From positions 1 through 64,000 of the forward strand of contig CAJXCL010000004.1 in assembly GCA_913051775.1 (NCBI GenBank): a stretch of DNA of 64,000 nt, written 5' to 3'. The translations under genes and the position numbers were made by a program. Source of the DNA: an uncultured Nitrospirota bacterium (GTDB taxonomy: Bacteria; Nitrospinota; Nitrospinia; CAJXCL01). Positions within the stretch are counted from its first letter, which is position 1, and each line of letters begins with the position of its first letter. The notes under the pieces were generated by a model. That model saw nothing but the letters and a program-made list of their open reading frames with translations. It did not search any database and had not been told where the DNA came from. Shown one piece after another: positions 11,287 through 19,959 of this stretch.

Positions 11287-11349
11287 AGAAAAAATCTGCA
11301 GAGGTACATACTGCTAACTTCTAAAAGTGTGTTTTTTAGCACAATTTTT

Positions 11350-11405
11350 CTCCGCAATTTTAGAGCGGTAGCTCTATTTAATTGCGGCTCTAGTCGAGCT
11401 GTTTA
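11350..11405 (+). repeat. interspersed repeat family D, copy
   Basis: TTTTAGAGCGGTAGCTCTATTTAATTGCGGCTCTAGTCGAGCTGTT. Confidence 0.55.
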
Positions 11406-11412
11406 ATCAGCG

Positions 11413-11952
11413 TTATCTGCGTTCCATTATAAAAAGTCTTTTTTTAATCCCGACAACGGTCAAACCATAAACAATTCCACTAAGCATTCCCATCAAAACA
11501 TCAAAAGGATAATGCACACCGAGGTAAACCCGGGAATAGCAAACAAGTAAGACCGCAAGTGCCATATAGATTATCAGTTTTCTATACTCATAACAGACTA
11601 CTGTGCTTATGGCAGCTGCATTAGAGGCGTGAGCGGAGGGAAAGGAAAAAGAATCTGAACAGCCAACCAGCAAGTATACCCCTTCCAAGGCGTTACAGGG
11701 TCTTAATCTACCAAAAAAAGGTTTGAAAAAATTACTGGTTAAATGTTCACTTATGCCCAAAGCCAATAGAGCCATCAAAAGGAAGATAGAAGCTTTTTTG
11801 CGATCCTTATAAAAGATATAAATGAATGCTGCTAGGATAAAAGGATACCAGAACTTTTCATCTGAGATCAGGGGCATCAAAGCGTCAAAAAAAACATTCT
11901 GCGCGTCCTGGTTAATAATATGAAAAAGATATGCGTCTATCGCGTTTAAAAT
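11413..11952 (-). CDS. phosphatase PAP2 family protein; proposed ATT start
   Basis: PAP2 motifs KPFFGRLRPC, PSAHASNAA, SRVYLGVHYPFDVLMG. Track ORF starts at 11880 (TTG), but the frame stays open upstream and encodes ILNAIDAYLFHIINQDAQNVFFDA, a typical PAP2 N-terminus. Confidence 0.8.
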   Translation of the reverse strand: MLNAIDAYLFHIINQDAQNVFFDALMPLISDEKFWYPFILAAFIYIFYKDRKKASIFLLMALLALGISEHLTSNFFKPFFGRLRPCNALEGVYLLVGCSDSFSFPSAHASNAAAISTVVCYEYRKLIIYMALAVLLVCYSRVYLGVHYPFDVLMGMLSGIVYGLTVVGIKKRLFIMERR

Positions 11953-12015
11953 GTTGAGCCTTTCTATTTTAATAGGTCGATTATTAAGAAGAGCACATAA
12001 AGTAATTTACATTCT

Positions 12016-12126
12016 TAATGGATACATTCTCATGCTGAGCTTGCCGAAGCATCTTGCCGTTCAGTAGGATGGTTCCCCTTCGACAAAGCCTACCCTGAAT
12101 TTATCGAAGGGCTCATGGCAACATGA
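12016..12126. repeat. interspersed inverted repeat family E (TGCTGAGCTTGCCGAAGCAT / CTTCGACAAAGCC..CCTGAAT..TCGAAGGGCTCATG)
   Basis: CTCATGCTGAGCTTGCCGAAGCATCTTGCC...CCCCTTCGACAAAGCCTACCCTGAATTTATCGAAGGGCTCATGGC; related to 17860-17972. Confidence 0.65.
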
Positions 12127-12269
12127 AAAAAGCTCGCCTCTATGTAAATTACTCTAATTTTTTCATAGTAATTAAAACATAATAAAATTAAATATTCAAT
12201 TTTAAGCGGTGATATACTTCTCTATAAATGGAATTTTATTAAAGTCATAGTGTATGGTAATCGATTCTT

Positions 12270-12632
12270 ATGAATAAGAACGATAAGACAAAGAGTTAAG
12301 CAGAAAAGGCTCCCGAGATAAATTTTATCGATACGTTAAAAGCCCTTGTCGATGAGGTTCTTCACAGGAGGAAATCAATAAAAAAATATTCTCTTCTTTT
12401 ATTGATCCACTCCTATTATAAAAACGATGACGACCTTGATGGTGTTCGCACAGATAATGACCGATATGAAAATCAATGAAATGAAAACAAAACTGGAAAA
12501 AGAAAAGAAAGAGTTCAGACAGGAACTGAAAAAAATATGACGAGAAACGTGTAGAAAAACATTTCAACTCACAAAACAGTTTCTTCGGGGATACTACTAA
12601 GAATGAGCTGCTCAAAGGGTTGAGGCCGTAGA
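12270..12632 (+). pseudogene. degraded coding remnant
   Basis: Coding-like segments in different + frames: LKALVDEVLHRRKSIKKYSLLLLIHSYYKNDDDLDG, then MTDMKINEMKTKLEKEKKEFRQELKK, then YDEKRVEKHFNSQNSFFGDTTKNELLKGLRP. Confidence 0.4.
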
Positions 12633-12685
12633 AGGCCTTTATCAGTGGGAAAATCTGCGAAGCTAAAATCGTGGTTTAAAAGTAA

Positions 12686-13096
12686 CTAATTGTCAACCGG
12701 TCTTGGTTTTCGGTTTTTATCCAGTGCTACATAAACAATTGTGGCCTCGGTAACCTTTATTACGCATTTCTCCCTACTGTCACGTTCAGCGTATGCGGTT
12801 ACCTTAATTGTCATCGATGTACGGCCTACTTTTAGAATCTCGGTATAACAGCTTAGCAGGTCACCCACAAACACCGGTTTTTTGAACTCGAAATTATTTA
12901 CAGCCACTGTTACTACACGACCACTGGAGCGCTTCATAGCGGCTACCGCACCGGCTGTATCGGCATGGGAGATTATCCAGCCGCCAAAAATATCTCCGGT
13001 AGGGTTAGCGTCCTTCGGCATCGCAAGCACTCGGATTGCAGGCACCCTGTTTTTCGGCAATTTATCTTCAGAGTCATTCATAAATCTGCGTTTCAT
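12686..13096 (-). CDS. acyl-CoA thioesterase (hotdog fold, YciA-like)
   Basis: AMPKDANPTGDIFGGWIISHADTAGAVAAMKRS, NNFEFKKPVFVGDLLSCYTE. Confidence 0.9.
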   Translation of the reverse strand: MKRRFMNDSEDKLPKNRVPAIRVLAMPKDANPTGDIFGGWIISHADTAGAVAAMKRSSGRVVTVAVNNFEFKKPVFVGDLLSCYTEILKVGRTSMTIKVTAYAERDSREKCVIKVTEATIVYVALDKNRKPRPVDN

Positions 13097-13312
13097 ATGT
13101 TAGTTTATAGATTAACATAATGCGGCGAGGCGCCGCAAAGAAAAGTGATTTGCCATAAAGTCACAGATGTAAGTGCCTATAATTGATAGTTCCTAAAGTG
13201 AACTAAAGTTATTGTAAAAAGCCAGCCTTTTTTAGGCATTTTGGATCGCTTCACACTTTAGCTCATTTTTTTCTTCGTGTCTTTGTGGCTAAAAATTAAT
13301 CCTGTATTTTAG

Positions 13313-15286
13313 CTATTGTAGCTCCGGTAGATTACGATAGCATTCTAATGATGTTGGGTCGGCTAAAGCCTCTTTGTTTTTAGGATATTTCCCCTGAACT
13401 ACTTCTAACACGGCCAGCTCAACCTTTTTACCGCTAATAGTATAGGGAATTTTCTCAACCGGAAATATAATAGCGGGGACATGACGGGGAGTTGCCCCGG
13501 AACGAATCGTTTTTTTTATCTTTACCATAAGTTCATCAGAAAAGAAAACGCCGCTCGACAACTTCACAAAGAGCACAACCCTTGCATCTCCCTTCCACGG
13601 TTGACCGATGACTATACTATCTTCCACCTCGGGAAGAGTTTCAACAAGACGATAAATTTCCGCTGTTCCTATGCGAACACCAGCAGGATTAAGAGTGGCG
13701 TCTGAGCGACCATAAACCACTATTCCTCCTGCAGTTCCCTGCGATTCTGTTAAAGCAATATAATCTCCATGAAACCACACTCCTGACATGCGGTCAAAGT
13801 ATGCATTTTTATAGCGGGTAAAGTATTTGTCGTTCCAAAAGAAAATTGGCATAGATGGAAAGGGTTTTCTGCAGACCAGTTCACCTTTTTCAGCTTTAAC
13901 TGGCTGCCCATTGGTATCAAAAGATGCCACATCCATTCCAAGGCCGAAGCACTGAATTTCCCCGCGATGAACCGGAAATACCGGGTTTCCGAGAAAAAAG
14001 CAAGAGATAATATCAGTCCCTCCGCTTATAGAGCTTAGCTGTAGGTTTGATTTCACGTTACTATATGTCCAATCGAAATCCTCAGGAAGCAGGGGCGATC
14101 CTGTTGAAAGAACGACCCGCAGTTTTTTTAATAAAAATTTGTTTTTAGGAATAATATTCCTGCTTCTACAGGCGCCAAGAAATTTCGCGCTTGTTCCAAA
14201 ATGGGTGATTTCTTCATCATCAGCTAATTTCCAAAGTACCTTAAGATTAGGATAAGAAGGGGAGCCGTCAAATAGGGTAACCGTTGCTCCAACAAAAAGA
14301 GAAGAGACAAGCCAATTCCACATCATCCATCCGCAGGTGGTAAAATAAATGATATTATCACCACGGTTTAAATCTGAATGGAGCATAAGTTCTTTTGCGT
14401 GCTGTAAAAGCGTGCCTCCTGCCCCATGAACAATGCATTTTGGAATACCGGTTGTTCCTGAACTGTACATTATGTATAGAGGATGGTTAAAAAGGAAGTG
14501 GGGGAATGAGAGAGTGTTTGCGGATGGATCTAAGAAATCATTCCAGGTTACCGCTTTCTCCTTTAAAGCGGGAGATTCTGAGGGATGATCTATAACAAAT
14601 GGAATAATTACGACTTTTTTAATTTCAGGAATCGATTGAACTATTTTTTCTATTTTTTCAAGACAATCAAATTTTTTTCCATTGTAAATATACGCGTTTG
14701 CGGCAAAAAGGATGCGCGGCTTGATTTGACCAAACCTGTCTAATACGCCTCTTACTCCAAAGTCGGGGGAACATGAAGACCAGGCTGCCCCCATGCTTGC
14801 AACAGCTAACATGGAAATCACTGCCTCAGAAGCGTTTGGGAGGAAACCGGCAATACAGTCTTCAGGCTGAACACCCATTTTCTGCAAGCGTGAAGCCACT
14901 TGACCCACGGCAGTAAACAGTTCTTTATAAGAGTAACGGAGAGTTTCTCTAGATTCAGTAATGGAAACCAGGGCTGTTTGATTATCTCTGAAACGGAGAA
15001 GGTTTTTCGCGAAGTTCAGTTTTATATTAGGAAAGAAATGACCGCCTGGAGTAATTAATTCCTTATTCTTGAGATGAATAACGGGATCTTCCAAACCTTC
15101 ATAAATAATACCGCTAAACTTTAACATTTCCTTCCAGAAATCTTCAAAATGATCAACCGACCATCTGTGCATTTCGTTATAGTCCTGTTTCCCCATCTTT
15201 TTCATAAATTGGAACATTTGAGTTTTCTGAATATGATCTTGATCAGGAGACCAGATGGGTTTTTGTTCAGGCATAGCTTCTACCAC
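13313..15286 (-). CDS. acetoacetate-CoA ligase (acetoacetyl-CoA synthetase)
   Basis: YSSGTTGIPKCIVHGAGGTLLQHAKE, WMMWNWLVSSL, GGTDIISCF, GRSDATLNPAGVRIGTAEIY. Confidence 0.92.
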   Translation of the reverse strand: MVEAMPEQKPIWSPDQDHIQKTQMFQFMKKMGKQDYNEMHRWSVDHFEDFWKEMLKFSGIIYEGLEDPVIHLKNKELITPGGHFFPNIKLNFAKNLLRFRDNQTALVSITESRETLRYSYKELFTAVGQVASRLQKMGVQPEDCIAGFLPNASEAVISMLAVASMGAAWSSCSPDFGVRGVLDRFGQIKPRILFAANAYIYNGKKFDCLEKIEKIVQSIPEIKKVVIIPFVIDHPSESPALKEKAVTWNDFLDPSANTLSFPHFLFNHPLYIMYSSGTTGIPKCIVHGAGGTLLQHAKELMLHSDLNRGDNIIYFTTCGWMMWNWLVSSLFVGATVTLFDGSPSYPNLKVLWKLADDEEITHFGTSAKFLGACRSRNIIPKNKFLLKKLRVVLSTGSPLLPEDFDWTYSNVKSNLQLSSISGGTDIISCFFLGNPVFPVHRGEIQCFGLGMDVASFDTNGQPVKAEKGELVCRKPFPSMPIFFWNDKYFTRYKNAYFDRMSGVWFHGDYIALTESQGTAGGIVVYGRSDATLNPAGVRIGTAEIYRLVETLPEVEDSIVIGQPWKGDARVVLFVKLSSGVFFSDELMVKIKKTIRSGATPRHVPAIIFPVEKIPYTISGKKVELAVLEVVQGKYPKNKEALADPTSLECYRNLPELQ

Positions 15287-15363
15287 GATCAGAATTTACC
15301 GCAGAGGAACAGATATGAGTTATTGAAGTTTTGGTTATTGATATTTATTTGCTATTTGTAATT

Positions 15364-16539
15364 TTATATTTTTTCCAGACATACAGCAGTAGCTTCACCG
15401 CCGCCAATACAGATTCCGGCAACACCGCGCTTTTTTACAATATCCTTTAAGGCTGAAATCAGCGTAATTACAATCCTAGTTCCGGAAGCGCCGATGGGAT
15501 GTCCAAGCGCGATAGCACCGCCAAAGACATTAAGCTTGTCATGAGGAATTTTCAAATTCTGCATTGCTGAAATGGCTACAACGGCAAAAGCTTCGTTGAC
15601 CTCAAAGAGGTCGACATCCTCAACATCCCATGAAACCTTTTTCATTGCCTGCGACATAGCGGTTGCCGTAGCAGTACTAAACCACTCGGGTTTTTGCGAG
15701 TGAGTTCCATAAGATATTAGCTTTGCCAGGGCTTTTATTCCAAGATCTTTTGCTTTGTCTAAAGAAGTTAAAACAATTGCTGCAGCGCCGTCACCGATAG
15801 TCGAGGCATTTGCAGCGGTTACAGATCCTTTTTTACCAAAAGCTGGTTTAAGTAAAGGAATTTTTTCAAATTTTACCTTGAATGGGCCATCATCGAGCTT
15901 AACCATAACATTTCCTTTAGGACTTTTTACTGTTACAGGTGTGATTTCGTTATCGAACTTCCTTTTTTTCTGAGCGGCCTGGGCACGACGGAAACTTTCT
16001 GCCGCATATTCGTCCTGTTCTTTACGTGAAATTCCATTTTCAGAAGCGCACAAATCACCGCAATTTCCCATATGAGTATTGCTGTAAGGATCCCAGAGTC
16101 CATCATGGATCATAGAGTCAATAAGCGGCAGGTTTCCCATTTTAAATTTGGAACGTGCCCCGAGTAAAAGGTAAGGTGCCTGGCTCATACTCTCCATCCC
16201 TCCGGCAACAACTATATCACTATCACCAAGAAGAATAGATTGCATGGCAAGCATAATGGCCTTCATCCCGCTTCCACAGACTTTATTAACAGTCATCGCG
16301 GGAACCGAGTTTGGAATTCCAGAATAGATGCTTGCCTGCCGCGCAGGGGCCTGCCCCTCGCCAGCCTGCAAAACATTCCCCATGATCACTTCAGATACCT
16401 GCTCTGGTTTTACCTTTGCGCGCTGAAGAGCAGCTTTGATTGCGATTGCTCCCAGGCGCGGTGCCGAAATGGAAGCCAATGAACCAGGAAACGCTCCAAA
16501 GGGAGTTCTTGCCATCCCAATAACAACTACTTCTTTCAT
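15364..16539 (-). CDS. acetyl-CoA C-acetyltransferase (thiolase)
   Basis: NKVCGSGMKAIMLA active-site Cys, GGMESMSQAPYLL, NVFGGAIALGHPIGASGTR, CIGGGEATAVCLE. Confidence 0.95.
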   Translation of the reverse strand: MKEVVVIGMARTPFGAFPGSLASISAPRLGAIAIKAALQRAKVKPEQVSEVIMGNVLQAGEGQAPARQASIYSGIPNSVPAMTVNKVCGSGMKAIMLAMQSILLGDSDIVVAGGMESMSQAPYLLLGARSKFKMGNLPLIDSMIHDGLWDPYSNTHMGNCGDLCASENGISRKEQDEYAAESFRRAQAAQKKRKFDNEITPVTVKSPKGNVMVKLDDGPFKVKFEKIPLLKPAFGKKGSVTAANASTIGDGAAAIVLTSLDKAKDLGIKALAKLISYGTHSQKPEWFSTATATAMSQAMKKVSWDVEDVDLFEVNEAFAVVAISAMQNLKIPHDKLNVFGGAIALGHPIGASGTRIVITLISALKDIVKKRGVAGICIGGGEATAVCLEKI

Positions 16540-16899
16540 CGTTTTACACCTTTATACTATAGGACGGAAGCCTTATTGTGATTTTGGTCATCCCTGGCCT
16601 CAACCCTTCGGGCGGTTTTCCTTTCGAAATCGTCTAATTTCGTTTCTCTAGCCGAATTGTGGTTGCGGCAACTTTCCACGTTATAATTTGGAGCTTATCA
16701 TAATCGTCTCAAGCAGACAAGAATCGGTCTCTATCTTTGTGTTATAGTTAAACCACTTATTTTTCGCAATGCCGCATTTAAGGAATTACTAAGTAATAAT
16801 AATATTTCACAACTTTTGGAGTGCAATGCGTGTGGCATTGCATTTTGCATCTTAACAAGCGATGCACTTCGTAATAACAACCCTCAATGATTTTTTTCT

Positions 16900-17751
16900 A
16901 TGGCATATATTCTGTTTATTCTAATCAGTCTTATTTGGGGAAGCAGCTTCATATTGATGAAGAAGGCTTCTCTTGTTTTTGGACCTATCAGCATTGCTGC
17001 TTTACGTGCGATTGGAGGCGCTGTTGTTCTTGCGATTACTATAAAACTTGTAAAAAACAATTGGGGCTTGAACCGAAACCTTCTATTGCCTATTGCTTTT
17101 ATTTCGATTGTCGCTAATATTTTTCCCTATACTGTCCTGCCTCATCTTGTATCTCTTTACGGTTCCGCGTTCATTGGTATGATGATTGGACTTGTGCCGT
17201 TCATGACCATTCTTTTCTCCATCCCTATGTTAAAAGTATGGCCGACAAAATTACAGGCAGCAGGAGTGGTCAGCGGACTGGTCTGTCTTGCAATTATATT
17301 CTCTGACGGCTTACAGCGCAGCATTCCCGCTGGCAGTTTATTTCTGGCAATTTTTGCTCCTGCCTCTTATTCTTTTGCAAACACGTTTATCAAAAAAAAC
17401 CTGTCTACCGTTTCACCTTTGTCCCTCTCATGTGGTTTGCTAACTATGACGGGCCTGGTTTTGCTGCCAATAGCAGTTGCGGCAGAGCCGGTTGATTTAA
17501 ATGAAAACCTGAGTCTAGCTGTTATTTCAGTTGCACTATTAGGAATTTTCTGCACAGGAGTTGCTACTTATATGTTTGTTCGCTTGATAAAGGACAGGGG
17601 ACCGCTCTTTGCCGGCATGGTCGCGTATGTCATTCCTGTGGTGGCCCTTATCTGGGGTTGGATAGACTCGGAATCCATATCCTCCTTGCAGATTTTTGCT
17701 GTGGCAGGCATTGTGACATCGATTCTAATGACGAACAGCAGCAATAGTTAG
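16900..17751 (+). CDS. DMT family transporter (EamA domain)
   Basis: About ten hydrophobic segments; SLIWGSSFILMKKA start and two EamA-like halves. Confidence 0.85.
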   Translation: MAYILFILISLIWGSSFILMKKASLVFGPISIAALRAIGGAVVLAITIKLVKNNWGLNRNLLLPIAFISIVANIFPYTVLPHLVSLYGSAFIGMMIGLVPFMTILFSIPMLKVWPTKLQAAGVVSGLVCLAIIFSDGLQRSIPAGSLFLAIFAPASYSFANTFIKKNLSTVSPLSLSCGLLTMTGLVLLPIAVAAEPVDLNENLSLAVISVALLGIFCTGVATYMFVRLIKDRGPLFAGMVAYVIPVVALIWGWIDSESISSLQIFAVAGIVTSILMTNSSNS

Positions 17752-17754
17752 GTA

Positions 17755-17835
17755 AAAATGCTTAGCGAGTGCGTTTTCTACAACCTTACCCTGTACCAGA
17801 GTGGTGCAGGGCTTGTTGCAGTGAGTTTCAATAAA
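17755..17835 (+). repeat. interspersed repeat family A, copy 4
   Basis: AAAATGCTTAGCGAGTGCGTTTTCTACAACC...GGGCTTGTTGCAGTGAGTTTCAA. Confidence 0.5.
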
Positions 17836-17859
17836 AATTTAACTACAATAAACCAGGTA

Positions 17860-17972
17860 CAAATGGTTCGACAAGGCTTTGGTAAGCTTAGCCTGGTATT
17901 GCTAATTATGACAATATTTGTTACCCTGAGCCCTTCTATAATCTCAGGACAGCCTTGCCGAAGGGTTTTTAT
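17860..17972. repeat. interspersed inverted repeat family E, copy 2
   Basis: TGGTTCGACAAGGCTTTGGTAAGCTTAGCCTGGTATTG...GTTACCCTGAGCCCTTCTATAATCTCAGGACAGCCTTGCCGAAGGG. Confidence 0.6.
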
Positions 17973-18036
17973 ACAAATAAATCTTTTAACTAATTTCCGA
18001 AGTTATGTTGTTTGTTTCTATTGAAAGGAGAATTAT

Positions 18037-18321
18037 ATGTTTTCACATATTGATGATATAACCATAAACTATGAGGAAGAAGGAGTGCAGGTTGTTAAAG
18101 AACTGGATAAGGTGATCCTTACAAGAGGTGCATGGTCAACAATCATATTCAGGTACCAGCAGTGGGAACCCAAGAAAGAAGGATATGGGGGTGACCGTTA
18201 TACCATTCGCCGGTATCGGAAAATCCATGACGAATATAGACAGCAGTCAAAATTCAATATTTCCAATAAAGAACAGGCGGAAAAAATTATTAATGCGCTA
18301 CAGGGTTGGATCAATTCCTGA
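18037..18321 (+). CDS. conserved hypothetical protein
   Basis: 94 aa ORF with GGAG Shine-Dalgarno; IRRYRKIHDEYRQQSKFNISNKEQAEKIINALQGW. Confidence 0.7.
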   Translation: MFSHIDDITINYEEEGVQVVKELDKVILTRGAWSTIIFRYQQWEPKKEGYGGDRYTIRRYRKIHDEYRQQSKFNISNKEQAEKIINALQGWINS

Positions 18322-18430
18322 CTGCTGATCGCTGTATTTAATTCCTGATCTCCGACCCCTGGGTAATTGGCAACAACCTTTATGTTCTCTAGCGCCCGAC
18401 CCCTAGAGACTGATTTATTGGTAGCTTTTA

Positions 18431-18940
18431 CTAATATTTTCTTCTTTTCATTATCTTTTTTCTCTTAATGTTACTAACAGCTTTCCAGCAGTCTTCTTCT
18501 TCAATTGGCGTAAAATAATCAGCCTCTTCTATTAAAATTGCAGCCGTAGATTTCTTGACCGCCGCAATTTCTACTCTTACCCCTTCACTTTTAAGATGCC
18601 TCACAAGTTCTATGTAATCTGAATCGCCGGAAAGAATAATGATCGTATCCACCTTTTGAGCGATTTGAGTGGCTTTAATGGTAAGGGGTATGTCGGCAGA
18701 CTTATGACAGGGGACAACAGAGCCGTGGTAGTTCTCATGTAACCTGTCAGCGAGTTTCGAAGAAATAATTTTTCCTTCCCTGAAGTACATTAATCGGTTC
18801 AGTTCCCTGTTTCTCAAAAGTTTTGGGATGAGCGAATCAAAATTAAGCATCACGTTTTCGTTTTTATAAATGGAATGAAGACTTCTTTCGATATTATTTC
18901 CATCAATAAGGATTGCTACAGACTGGCTTATATTAATCAT
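18431..18940 (-). CDS. NYN domain protein (LabA/DUF88, PIN-like)
   Basis: VAILIDGNNIERSL, KVDTIIILSGDSDYIELVRHLKSEGVRVEIAA. Confidence 0.9.
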   Translation of the reverse strand: MINISQSVAILIDGNNIERSLHSIYKNENVMLNFDSLIPKLLRNRELNRLMYFREGKIISSKLADRLHENYHGSVVPCHKSADIPLTIKATQIAQKVDTIIILSGDSDYIELVRHLKSEGVRVEIAAVKKSTAAILIEEADYFTPIEEEDCWKAVSNIKRKKIMKRRKY

Positions 18941-19133
18941 ATTTTTTTCCTGAAAGTGTTTACTTAGAAAACAGAACGATTAATTATACTACAGAATTAT
19001 AGGAATAGGAAAATTATCAAATACCAATTAACAATTAAATGTTTTAAAATAAGTTAAGAAGTATTATTATACTCTACGGTAAATTTATTCTTTTTTCGAA
19101 CGGAAAAACATTATCGATCCGTTTTCAGCTTTT

Positions 19134-19631
19134 ATGCGAACTTACTTATTATTTATTTCGCTCATTTTGGTTCTTTTTCTATTCTTTACTTTTTCTGGTG
19201 AAGCATTGAAAGGTAAACCCTCCAGAGATGGACGTTATGTTGATAATGGCAATGGAACGGTTACAGATCATCGTACTGAATTAATGTGGACGCAAAAGGA
19301 CAGTTATGCAGATTTGAAGGAATGCCGGAACTGGTACAAATCAGAAAAGTATGTGGGCAAATTGAAAACCGGTGGATACAGCGACTGGCGGATGCCTACA
19401 GTTAAAGAATTAAAAACGCTTTTTGAGGAATCTAAATCTAACACAAATTATCGTGGCGGCCCCAGCCGCCTTGACCCAATATTTGCTCCTCGCGGCGCAT
19501 GGTGGTATTGGACGTTGACAACAGCAGGTCCCTGTTGCGCCCGCGGAATCATCTTCGATACCGGCATAGTTGGCATGGGCCTTCGCCGCACTTGCGGTGA
19601 CGGAGGCGTACGGGCAGTACGCGACCTATAA
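19134..19631 (+). CDS. DUF1566 (Lcl C-terminal-like) domain secreted protein
   Basis: Signal peptide; GRYVDNGNGTVTDHRTELMWTQKD, GGYSDWRMPTVKELKTL. Confidence 0.85.
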   Translation: MRTYLLFISLILVLFLFFTFSGEALKGKPSRDGRYVDNGNGTVTDHRTELMWTQKDSYADLKECRNWYKSEKYVGKLKTGGYSDWRMPTVKELKTLFEESKSNTNYRGGPSRLDPIFAPRGAWWYWTLTTAGPCCARGIIFDTGIVGMGLRRTCGDGGVRAVRDL

Positions 19632-19845
19632 AACTGTATCTGTTTCTATTTAAAACCTATTCATATAGTTATCATATCTTTATAATCACAATTCATAGGT
19701 AAGATCAAATTTTAAAAATATATTTGTCAACTATCAAAATTTGACTCAAATCAGGCATTTGCGTTAGCTTGAATGAATAATCAGGCTTTAAGATATTTGA
19801 AGAGTTGACACCATTGCCGTGTCATTCTTAGGAGCTAACTGCAGA

Positions 19846-19918
19846 TTTAGTTTCGCAGATTTGCCCAAAGAAGAGTTTCTACGGAGACTTAAATTCAGAC
19901 TGTATATTGTAGATTTAG
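19846..19918 (+). repeat. interspersed repeat family B, copy 2
   Basis: GTTTCGCAGATTTGCCCAAAGAAGAGTTTCTACGGAGACTTAAATTCAGACTGTATATTG. Confidence 0.6.
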
Positions 19919-19959
19919 AAAAAAATCCAGTCAATCCTGTTCATCCCGTCAAAAGAATC

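Noticed and set aside
12325-12615. 96-aa minus-strand ORF
   Set aside because: Phe/Ser/Leu-rich composition typical of antisense to A-rich coding remnant; the + strand blocks are more protein-like.
17758-18024. 88-aa + strand ORF after the EamA transporter
   Set aside because: It is a translation through family A and E repeats, not a plausible protein.
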